A stretch of DNA of 6,152 nucleotides from Bacteroidales bacterium (lineage in GTDB: Bacteria; Bacteroidota; Bacteroidia; Bacteroidales; JAAUTT01), in assembly GCA_012031335.1 (NCBI GenBank), contig JAAUTT010000297.1:1-6152 (forward strand), read 5' to 3'. The notes below the pieces were generated by a model. That model did no database searches. It was not told where the DNA came from and was given only the letters and a program-made list of their open reading frames with translations. The position numbers were made by a program, and so were the translations under genes. This document shows, one piece after another, positions 1 through 5,554 of the stretch (the first letter of the stretch is position 1; every line of letters starts with the position of its first letter).

Positions 1-2
1 AT

Positions 3-661
3 GCGGAAACTTATCGCGAAAACATGGTGGAATCGAAACGCATTGCTCCGCATGTTACCGTATTTTCGGAAGTTGATGTTACTCCAATAGTGGAGTGGCG
101 AAACAAAACAAACAGAAATTTCTCAACAAACATAAGGAACACCTCACCTTCACTCCTATTTTTATTGAAGCAGTTGCCAGGGCTTTGCTCGATTTTCCGG
201 GGATAAACATCTCAGTAAAGGACGAGTATATCATCCGTAAAAACGCCATTAATATTGGCATGGCTGTGGCCCTTCCCGATGGTAACCTGATTGTTCCCGT
301 TGTAAAAAATGCCGATAAACTAAATCTTTCGGAATTGGCAAGGCAGGTTAACGATCTCTCAAACAGGGCACGTTTAACTAAACTCAAACCTACCGAGATT
401 CAGGAGGGCACTTTCACAATCACTAATATCGGGTCCTTCGGAAATATATCCGGAACTCCCATCATCAATCAACCTCAGGTAGCTATTCTTGCCATAGGCA
501 CTATCCTAAAGAAACCGGCAACCGTTAACATAAACGGGTTATTAGGTATTGGTCTCCGGGATATCATTACTTTGTCGCTATCGTTCGACCACAGAGCCGT
601 TGATGGCGCTATGGGAGGAAGTTTCCTGCAGAGAATCTGCCAGTATCTTTCTGATTTTTAA
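3..661 (+). CDS. 2-oxo acid dehydrogenase E2 (dihydrolipoamide acyltransferase) catalytic core, 5'-partial and frameshifted
   Basis: E2 moves an acyl group from lipoyl-lysine to CoA in the cytoplasmic pyruvate, branched-chain or 2-oxoglutarate dehydrogenase complex. Only the catalytic domain is visible, about 220 residues; the lipoyl and E3/E1-binding domains would lie off the left edge. Seen: the SKRIAPHVT substrate-pocket stretch near the edge, GTFTITNIGSFG, and the active-site motif DHRAVDG at 587-607, with its conserved His and Asp. The frame open from position 3 carries ...TPIVEWRNK. The family then continues in the frame running 95-661, as KQKFLNKHKEHLTFTPIF. One more A in the run at 105-108 would join them as WRNKNKQKF, so one base seems lost. 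The GTG at 95 is internal to the domain, not a real start. Which complex the E2 belongs to cannot be told from the core alone; a pyruvate or branched-chain type is most likely. Confidence 0.93.
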
Positions 662-739
662 TGCTGACCGTGATTTATAGAAAAATGCGATTAATTTCTG
701 TCATTATTAGGTATTCGGCAATGATAGCATAATCAGTAT

Positions 740-769
740 TTTGCAGTTTACAATATTATTCTAAATTTG
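740..769 (+). promoter_or_regulatory. Bacteroidota-type promoter for the TPR/PD40 gene pair
   Basis: TTTG at 740-743 and TAAATTTG at 762-769 are separated by 18 bases. This fits the Bacteroidota consensus of a -33 TTTG/TTG box and a -7 TAnnTTTG box. Transcription would start at about 775-778, leaving a leader of about 30 bases before the ATG at 808. The match is complete in both boxes and sits in the only sizeable gap upstream of the gene pair. Confidence 0.6.
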
Positions 770-807
770 TCTGATCATTTGTACCTGCAATTATATGTCA
801 ATTATTG

Positions 808-2517
808 ATGAATACTAAGATACATATCTTATCCTTTTTACTTCTGACTGGTTTTTGTTTAGCCAACTCCCAGAACAGTTCCTCTCCCCGGGAAATGTTT
901 TTAGAAGCAGAGTCCTACTTTCTTTATGAAGAATATAAAGAAGCACTTCCTATATACATACAGTTATCGGATTTATTTCCAAACAACAACAATATTACTT
1001 TTCGCTTGGGAATGTGCTACCTCAACATCCCTTACGAAAAAGTAAAATCGATAGAATATCTCGAAAAAGCCAGTAAAAATATAAATCCCAAACACAAAGG
1101 AAGCAGCCTGAAAGAAACCGGGGCTCCTCCGGATGCTTTTTATTACCTGGGTGATGCCTACCGTATAAATAACAAACTCGAAAAAGCCATTGTCACTTAT
1201 AAGAAATTTAAATCGGTATCCGATCCGGCTCTCTTCGACCATAATATGATTGATGATCAGGTAAGAGCTTGTGAAAATGCTATGAAACTGATGAAAAACC
1301 CGGTAAAGGTTAACTATACCAACCTGGGAGATAACATAAATACCCGTTTTGCAGAGAATAATGCTGTTGTTTCGGCCGATGAGAATACAATTGCTTATTC
1401 GGCTCAACTGCAGTTTTATCCGGCTGTTTTTGTTTCGCGTAAAGTGAACGGAATATGGAGCACACCCGAAAACATTAATTCCCAGCTCGCTGTCGACGAA
1501 GATTGTTTTCCGGTAGGTATTTCCTTCGACGGTAAAGAACTGATTTTATACCGTAGTAACGAGTTCCTTGGTGATCTTTATGTTTCGCGGTATAACAATG
1601 GAAAATGGTCGAAAGTGCGAAAACTTAACGGTAATATCAATACAAAATACTGGGAATCGCATGCATGTATCTCAAACGATGGCAGTAAACTGTATTTTAC
1701 AAGTAACAGAAAAGGCACAAATGGCGGGCTTGACATTTATGTTTCGACCCGGAAAGATATCAATAAAGACGATTGGGGCCCGGCAGTAAACCTCGGTCCG
1801 GTTGTTAATTCACCTTTTAATGAGGAAACGCCTTTTATCACTTCCAACAATGAAAAACTTTATTTCAGCTCCCTGGGTCACAATGGCATGGGTGGTTACG
1901 ACATTTTCTTTTCCTCTTTCGATAAAAACAAAAATAGTTGGAGTGAACCTCAAAACATTGGTTACCCTGTAAATACCACCGATCATGACTTATTCTTTCA
2001 GCCCACCGGCGATGGAAACGAAGGTTACATGTCCCTTATCAACAACGACACGCATGGTCGAAGCGATATTTATAAAATAAAGATAAGTGCAGCCCCTGCT
2101 CAAATGGCTGCTGTAAATAAAACACTTGAAGAACCGGAAGTAACCACGCCTTCCTCCGAAACAAACCGGAGCATTACAAAACAGGCGGTTCCTGATGAAG
2201 ATAAACCGGTTATCATTGCCAGCGGTCCAAACAATCTTCCTGCTGTTGATATTCAAAACACTGTATTAGTTTCTCAAACAAGCACAGCCACTGATTCCAT
2301 TGTTGCAGAAACATCGGCTGTATATTCTGAGGAAGAATCAAAACTCACTGACACTGCATCAGCTCTCAAGGATGAAGTACTCGAATTTTCTCCCGGACAA
2401 AAAGAAGCCTGGCATAAACTGCTTTATGGCGGATTGGGATTTTTAGGAGCTTTTGTGCTTTTTATCCTTTTCCTGGTCTGGCGTAAAAGAAAACGGAAAG
2501 ATCAAACAAAATCCTGA
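808..2517 (+). CDS. Exported TPR + WD40-like (PD40) propeller protein with C-terminal membrane anchor
   Basis: A 569-residue envelope protein, intact. An N-terminal signal peptide (about 1-22, hydrophobic core ILSFLLLTGFCLA) sends it across the inner membrane. Residues 28-165 hold TPR-like helices (EEYKEALPIY, YYLGDAYRINNKLEKAI). Residues about 170-425 form a PD40 beta-propeller with repeated SxDGxxLYFTSNR / GGxDIY blades (AVVSADENTIAY, SNDGSKLYFTSNR, GGLDIYVS, GGYDIFFSS, GRSDIYKI). A Ser/Thr/Glu-rich linker covers 428-530. Residues 539-558 are one hydrophobic segment, followed by a basic tail RKRKRKDQTKS, which predicts an inner-membrane anchor with a cytoplasmic end. Family relatives such as PorE usually end in an OmpA domain, absent here. 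ATG 808 is preferred over TTG 805 because it directly precedes the signal peptide; no clear ribosome binding site is visible. A paralogue follows after 15 bases. It is probably a periplasmic scaffold; exact function unknown. Confidence 0.88.
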   Translation: MNTKIHILSFLLLTGFCLANSQNSSSPREMFLEAESYFLYEEYKEALPIYIQLSDLFPNNNNITFRLGMCYLNIPYEKVKSIEYLEKASKNINPKHKGSSLKETGAPPDAFYYLGDAYRINNKLEKAIVTYKKFKSVSDPALFDHNMIDDQVRACENAMKLMKNPVKVNYTNLGDNINTRFAENNAVVSADENTIAYSAQLQFYPAVFVSRKVNGIWSTPENINSQLAVDEDCFPVGISFDGKELILYRSNEFLGDLYVSRYNNGKWSKVRKLNGNINTKYWESHACISNDGSKLYFTSNRKGTNGGLDIYVSTRKDINKDDWGPAVNLGPVVNSPFNEETPFITSNNEKLYFSSLGHNGMGGYDIFFSSFDKNKNSWSEPQNIGYPVNTTDHDLFFQPTGDGNEGYMSLINNDTHGRSDIYKIKISAAPAQMAAVNKTLEEPEVTTPSSETNRSITKQAVPDEDKPVIIASGPNNLPAVDIQNTVLVSQTSTATDSIVAETSAVYSEEESKLTDTASALKDEVLEFSPGQKEAWHKLLYGGLGFLGAFVLFILFLVWRKRKRKDQTKS

Positions 2518-2532
2518 AAATTATTAACCACC

Positions 2533-3054
2533 ATGACAAAACTAACTTTTCTGCTAATCCTGTTCTTATCTGTCTTCTTACCCTTGTCAGCTCAAATTTC
2601 GCCTGAAAATATCTCAGACAGGATGCAGGAAATTGACGAATATATCTTATCCGAAGAATATAACGAAGCCCTTGCTATTTGCCTTGAGCTTCTGAATGCC
2701 GGAACAGATAACCCCAACCTTGATTTTAAAACCGGATTTTGTTACCTGAATACCATTGATGAAAAGGACAAAGCCTTGCCTTTACTGAAAAAAGCTTCAT
2801 TTCACATCTCAAAAGATTATAATGCCGAAAACCTGATGGAAGAGAGAGCGCCTCTTGAAACCTTGTTGTATTTGGGAGACGCCTACCGAACTATAAATAA
2901 TTTTGAAGAAGCAATACGGAATTATAAAAAATATGCTCAGGAAGCAACTTCTATCAATGCTGAAGCTCAAGCCATCTCACAAAAAAGAATAAAGGAAAGT
3001 CAGATTTCCAAAGTACTGCAAAGTCAACCGGTAGGCATAGAATGGAACATCTGA
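2533..3054 (+). CDS. N-terminal fragment of the OmpA-type gene: signal peptide and TPR domain
   Basis: 173 residues. The signal peptide is residues 1-21 (LTFLLILFLSVFLPLSAQ, probable cleavage after AQ), with no lipobox. TPR-like helices span about 30-155: SEEYNEALAICLELL, GFCYLN, LLYLGDAYRTINNFEEAIRNYKKY. It aligns along its whole length with the TPR part of the preceding gene, sharing EEYxEAL, GxCYLN, YLGDAYR and AIxxYKK, so the two are paralogues. The frame closes at TGA 3052-3054 just where the propeller should begin, after VGIEWN. The ATG is 15 bases after the upstream stop, with no clear ribosome binding site, which fits co-transcription and perhaps translational coupling. Confidence 0.85.
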   Translation: MTKLTFLLILFLSVFLPLSAQISPENISDRMQEIDEYILSEEYNEALAICLELLNAGTDNPNLDFKTGFCYLNTIDEKDKALPLLKKASFHISKDYNAENLMEERAPLETLLYLGDAYRTINNFEEAIRNYKKYAQEATSINAEAQAISQKRIKESQISKVLQSQPVGIEWNI

Positions 3055-3470
3055 CAATTCTGTCAACCAGGGTATAGGTAACCTGAATCCTGTTGTTTCG
3101 GCCGATGGAAATGTTATGGTTTTTACCCGTAAAATGAAGTTTTACGATGCCATATATTACACTAAATTTCAGGATGGTACCTGGGATGAGCCAGTAAATA
3201 TTACTACCCAGCTGGTTCCGATGGTGAATTTTATCCTACAGCCCTCAATTCGGATGGTACAATTCTTTTGTTAAGCAGCTACGAAGTAATTACCGGCCAG
3301 GATATTTACGAAAGTACCCTTATGGGATCGAAATGGTCGAAACTGAAAAAGATGGACGAAGGCATCAACAGTAAATTTGCTGAAATAAATGCCTGTTTTT
3401 CGCCCGACGGAAATACGGTTTTTTGCGTCTAACCGTGACAATGGTTTTGGCGGATTCGACATTTATAAAA
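3050..3470 (+). pseudogene. Middle fragments of the OmpA-type gene: first propeller blades in three successive frames
   Basis: No single frame is open throughout. The frame containing 3050 gives SDNSVNQGIGN, PVVSADGNVMVFTRKMKFYD and DGTWDEPVNITTQL up to about 3214. The frame starting at GGT 3214 gives GSDGEFYPTALNSDGTILLL, GQDIYESTLMGSKWSKL and NACFSPDGNTVF up to about 3423. The frame from 3425 gives ASNRDNGFGGFDIYK up to 3469. Joined, they form consecutive PD40 blades (SADGN, NSDGT, SPDGN) that align with residues 170-312 of the preceding gene. A gene finder would leave this stretch empty. Confidence 0.78.
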
Positions 3471-4118
3471 AGTGAACGCCGGGGAGACAACAGCTGGTCA
3501 AAGGCTATAAACCTGGGCTCAGCAGTTAACACGCAACTCGACGAAAAAAATCCCGGCATTTTAAACAATGGAAAGCAACTCTCATTCAGCTCACAAGGAC
3601 ATTTAAACATGGGTGGCTTCGATTTATTCTATATAGATTACCCAGTACAGAATACCTCAAAACCACGCAATTTTGGTTTCCCTCTCAATACCGTTAATGA
3701 CGACCTTAGCTTTTACCCGGTGCAAAATCAAAAAGCCGGATTTATTTCAAAACACGATAAAACCGGACAGGGTGAAACAGACATTTTCAGGGCTGTATAT
3801 AGTTCTCTGTCTAATTTCAGCGAAATAAACGTTAAAACAATGCTGGAAATTTCGGGCACAGAAGAAGGAGATACCATATCTCTCTATCTGGTTGATACCA
3901 ACATAAAGGATACAATTAGTAAAGATCAAAGAACACCAGGTAACCAAGCCCTCGAGTATACACTTTACCCGGGTACATTTACACTTATCGCTCAAAATAA
4001 ACAACAAGAACCTGTTTCTGCCAGTTTCTCTGTTCCTGAAAATGCTGATGAAAATGCGGTTCGGATACCACTTTCCATTTCTTTAAAGAAACAGAAAAAC
4101 CTTTGGAATGGTAGCTGA
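3471..4118 (+). CDS. Fragment of the OmpA-type gene: last propeller blades and beta-rich linker domain
   Basis: Coding in the family sense begins at SERRGDNSWSKAINLG. The same frame is open from TTG 3423, but those first 16 codons are out of frame with the protein. Blades seen: NNGKQLSFSSQGHLNMGGFDLFY, read here as NNGKQLSF then GGFDLFY, followed by GFISKHDKTGQGETDIFRAVY. From about 3820 comes a beta-rich stretch (EINVKTMLEISGTEEGD, ISLYLVDTN, TLYPGTFTLIAQNKQ). It occupies the place of the carboxypeptidase-regulatory-like domain of PorE-type proteins, though the match is weak. The frame ends at TGA 4116-4118, 11 bases into the OmpA fragment. Confidence 0.75.
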   Translation, partial: SERRGDNSWSKAINLGSAVNTQLDEKNPGILNNGKQLSFSSQGHLNMGGFDLFYIDYPVQNTSKPRNFGFPLNTVNDDLSFYPVQNQKAGFISKHDKTGQGETDIFRAVYSSLSNFSEINVKTMLEISGTEEGDTISLYLVDTNIKDTISKDQRTPGNQALEYTLYPGTFTLIAQNKQQEPVSASFSVPENADENAVRIPLSISLKKQKNLWNGS

Positions 4119-4563
4119 AAAAATCGTTGTGGAAGCTCCGGCACATAGTGTTGAATTAAGGAATATTTCCTTTGCTTTTAACAGTTATAAAGTAGAACAG
4201 ACCTACCTTTCCTTCCTAGATAAGTTAGCTCAGTTAATGAAAGACGAGGATGACATTACACTCACCATTTCAGGTTTTGCGGACGCTCTTGGTAATAAAG
4301 AGTATAATAAAATACTATCCGGTAAAAGAGCCGAACAGGTAAAATCTTACCTGATAAAACAGGGAATTGCTGCCAACAGAATTAAAACAGTTGCCCAGGG
4401 TAGTAGTGGCTTTATTGCCGTCAATTCTAACCCTGATGGTAGCGATAACGCAGAAGGCCGTAAATTTAACCGCCGTGTTGAAATAACTCCCGAAAACCTA
4501 CCGGCAGAAACCATAGTAGTTAAACAACAGGAAATTCCTGAGGAATTGAAGATTTCGAAATAG
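4108..4563 (+). CDS. OmpA-like peptidoglycan-binding domain (C-terminal fragment of the OmpA-type gene)
   Basis: 151 residues. Residues 14-127 are an OmpA C-terminal domain: ISFAFNSYKVE (first strand), TISGFADALGNKEYN, LSGKRAEQVKSYLIKQGI and RKFNRRVEI. Asp59 of FAD and Arg74 of GKRA sit where family members bind the diaminopimelate of peptidoglycan. A 24-residue polar tail follows. The ATG at 4108 would give a cytoplasmic protein with no signal peptide, which makes no sense for a peptidoglycan binder. The stretch is better read as the C-terminus of the gene starting at 2533, after a frame change near 4110. Confidence 0.85.
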   Translation: MVAEKIVVEAPAHSVELRNISFAFNSYKVEQTYLSFLDKLAQLMKDEDDITLTISGFADALGNKEYNKILSGKRAEQVKSYLIKQGIAANRIKTVAQGSSGFIAVNSNPDGSDNAEGRKFNRRVEITPENLPAETIVVKQQEIPEELKISK

Positions 4564-4590
4564 AAAACAACTATTAATGCCAATTAAGGG

Positions 4591-4882
4591 TTAAAAGAAT
4601 ATAAAATTTAAACAGCTCTGATTACAAATTGGTGCTATGATAATCTTGTACTTTGGTTTTATAAAAGTTTTTAAAATAAAGTTGAGGAATGTACCTGTAT
4701 ATTTGATATTAAAATAAATTATTGGACTGGATATATGCTGAACCTGAGTATTCTTATTTGCCACAATACTGAAGCCAATATAGAAATCCCAATTGGAGGT
4801 GGTGGGTTATTCTGACCACAACAGAAATAGAATAAACTAAAAATACTGGCAGAAAAATAGAAATTCTTTTATTCACATTCAT
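4591..4882 (-). pseudogene. Truncated, decayed duplicate of the small exported-protein gene at 5061-5535
   Basis: On the minus strand the ATG at 4882 begins MNVNKR. Two one-base losses relative to the copy at 5061-5535 break the frame: one near codons 6-8 and one in the A run of CCAAATTGG (here CCAATTGG). With both restored, the translation parallels the other copy for exactly 85 codons (YFCCGQNNPPPPNWDFYIG, IVANKNTQVQHISSPIIYF, ILKTFIKPKYKIIIAP). Homology then stops abruptly at 4630, and an unrelated tail of about 12 codons reaches a stop at 4591-4593. The last 70 or so residues of the family are missing. It lies convergent to the OmpA-type gene. A 42-codon product from the ATG could in principle still be made, but it would be nonsense after the start. 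Confidence 0.78.
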
Positions 4883-4890
4883 AACAAATA
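4630..4890 (-). repeat. Direct repeat, degenerate copy (pair with 5280-5543)
   Basis: This stretch matches 5280-5543 in the same orientation, with roughly four bases in five identical by eye. Long shared blocks include CTGACCACAACAGAAATAG, GGTGGTGGGTTAT, TTGCCACAATACT and ATGATAATCTTGT. It corresponds to the first 85 codons of a minus-strand gene plus a few upstream bases. The two copies are 650 bases apart. Confidence 0.85.
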
Positions 4891-5060
4891 ATATTCTAAC
4901 GAGGCTGAGTAAAAAGTCAAAAAATGTAATTTTAACACTAAAGATCAAAACGTCACTAAAATATTGAGTTTTTGTATTCTTCTTCGTGGCTATAGTGTCT
5001 TCGTGTTTAAAATTTCACTTTTTCATTTAATCGGGCTTTTGTCATCAACAAATCCATTAT
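4883..5060. other. AT-rich spacer between the decayed copy and the small minus-strand gene
   Basis: No convincing gene is seen on either strand. The spacer holds a short CACGAAG-type repeat at 4981-5005 and otherwise AT-rich sequence. I saw neither a strong rho-independent terminator nor a clean TAnnTTTG promoter for the downstream minus-strand copy. The nearest is a TATTATTTG with one base too many just before its ATG. Confidence 0.5.
4981..5005. repeat. Short direct repeat TCTTCGTG (CACGAAGA on the minus strand)
   Basis: TCTTCGTG occurs at 4981-4988 and again at 4998-5005. On the minus strand this reads CACGAAGACACTATAGCCAC. It resembles the CACGAAGACAC..GGCACGAAG family of intergenic repeats that I recall from Bacteroidota genomes. 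The unit is short and the array has only two copies, so membership is tentative. Confidence 0.35.
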
Positions 5061-5535
5061 TTACCTCACTACAAGATACCCTAAAACCGTTGGAGTTTGC
5101 TGAAATACCTCATCTTGAAATGTAATTTTCAATTTTTGACCTATGAAATCTCTTAGTTCTTTTTTTAGCCGGTTGTTATTTAAAGTAAATTGCACTTCAT
5201 TGTAACTATCCCTGTAAAAATGCCCAAAGAAAGCATCCCGTACTACCTCTTTTTCATTGGAATATATCGAAAAGATAACTGGTGCGATGATAATCTTGTG
5301 GCTTCGTTTTATAAAAAGTTTTTAAAATACATTTGAGGGCTTTACCTGTATCGTTGAGATTATAATAAATTATTGGCCTGGATATATTCTGAACCTGAGA
5401 ATTGCTGCTTGCCACAATACTATCGCCAACATAGAAATCCCAATTTGGAAGTGGTGGGTTATCCTGACCACAACAGAAATAGTATAAATTAAAAATAATG
5501 GCAGGAAAATAGAATTTTTTTTTATTTGCGTTCAT
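5061..5535 (-). CDS. Small probably exported protein of unknown family, one frameshift
   Basis: I do not recognise the family. Start ATG 5535 lies 19 bases after the stop of the metallopeptidase gene, so the two are probably co-transcribed. The N-terminus is MNANKKK, then a hydrophobic stretch (residues 8-20), then CCGQDNPPLP. This suggests export, with cleavage after CCGQ or, less likely, lipidation of a Cys. The frame breaks at the A run 5313-5317, which has five A where the duplicate at 4591-4882 has four. Removing one A gives ILKTFIKRSHKIIIAPVIFS and continues through FFGHFYRDSYNEVQFTLNNN to a stop at 5061-5063. That is 157 residues and exactly 158 codons. Uncorrected, the frame ends at 5254. 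Its place after an effector-like domain, and the decayed duplicate, make an immunity role possible; this is inference. Confidence 0.7.
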
Positions 5536-5543
5536 AATAATTA
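5280..5543 (-). repeat. Direct repeat, better-preserved copy (pair with 4630-4890)
   Basis: This is the 5' half of the small minus-strand gene. It is the counterpart of the degenerate copy at 4630-4890. From the ATG to the shared breakpoint it spans 256 bases against 253 in the other copy. The three-base difference is fully explained by one extra base here and two lost there. Confidence 0.85.
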
Positions 5544-5554
5544 ACATTTTTTGG

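Larger units (their letters stand above)
2533..4563 (+). pseudogene. Frameshifted TPR + PD40 propeller + OmpA C-terminal protein (PorE-like architecture)
   Basis: Read across five frame changes, this is one gene of about 676 codons: signal peptide, TPR, PD40 propeller, beta-rich region, OmpA domain. The frame changes are at 3047-3052 (one base over), 3214-3215 (one G short: cagctgg for cagctggg), the T run 3419-3424 (two short or one over), the A run 3467-3471 (one over or two short) and 4104-4112 (one over or two short). They sum to zero modulo three, so the OmpA part returns to the starting frame. Every bridged segment matches the family and none contains a stop, so the breaks are either very recent or sequencing errors. 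PorE-like proteins bind peptidoglycan through OmpA and are associated with the type IX secretion/gliding apparatus. This specific role is not proven here, and no other type IX gene is visible. Confidence 0.8.

Noticed and set aside
681..730. Possible hairpin TCATT...AATGA after the E2 gene
   Set aside because: Five base pairs around a long loop and no T run; expected by chance in AT-rich DNA.
795..818. Seven-codon upstream reading frame (ATG 795) overlapping the start at 808
   Set aside because: No ribosome binding site and no conserved content; likely chance.
973..1407. Long minus-strand open frames inside the plus-strand envelope genes
   Set aside because: They lie opposite well-supported TPR/PD40 coding sequence and carry no recognisable domain.
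4108..4563. OmpA domain as a separate gene starting at ATG 4108
   Set aside because: It would have no signal peptide, and the domain completes the PorE-like order of the preceding frames; a frame change near 4110 is simpler.
4571..4590. Possible terminator TTAAT-gcca-ATTAA after the OmpA-type gene
   Set aside because: A five-pair all-AT stem with no T run after it is too weak to call.
4698..4705. TATATTTG, a perfect -7 promoter box on the plus strand
   Set aside because: There is no TTTG/TTG box at the right distance upstream, it lies inside the decayed minus-strand copy, and no plus-strand gene follows.
5470..5480. Lipobox in the small minus-strand protein (YYFCC)
   Set aside because: The residues before either Cys do not fit a lipobox (L-A/S-G/A-C); a plain signal peptide ending in CCGQ fits equally well or better.
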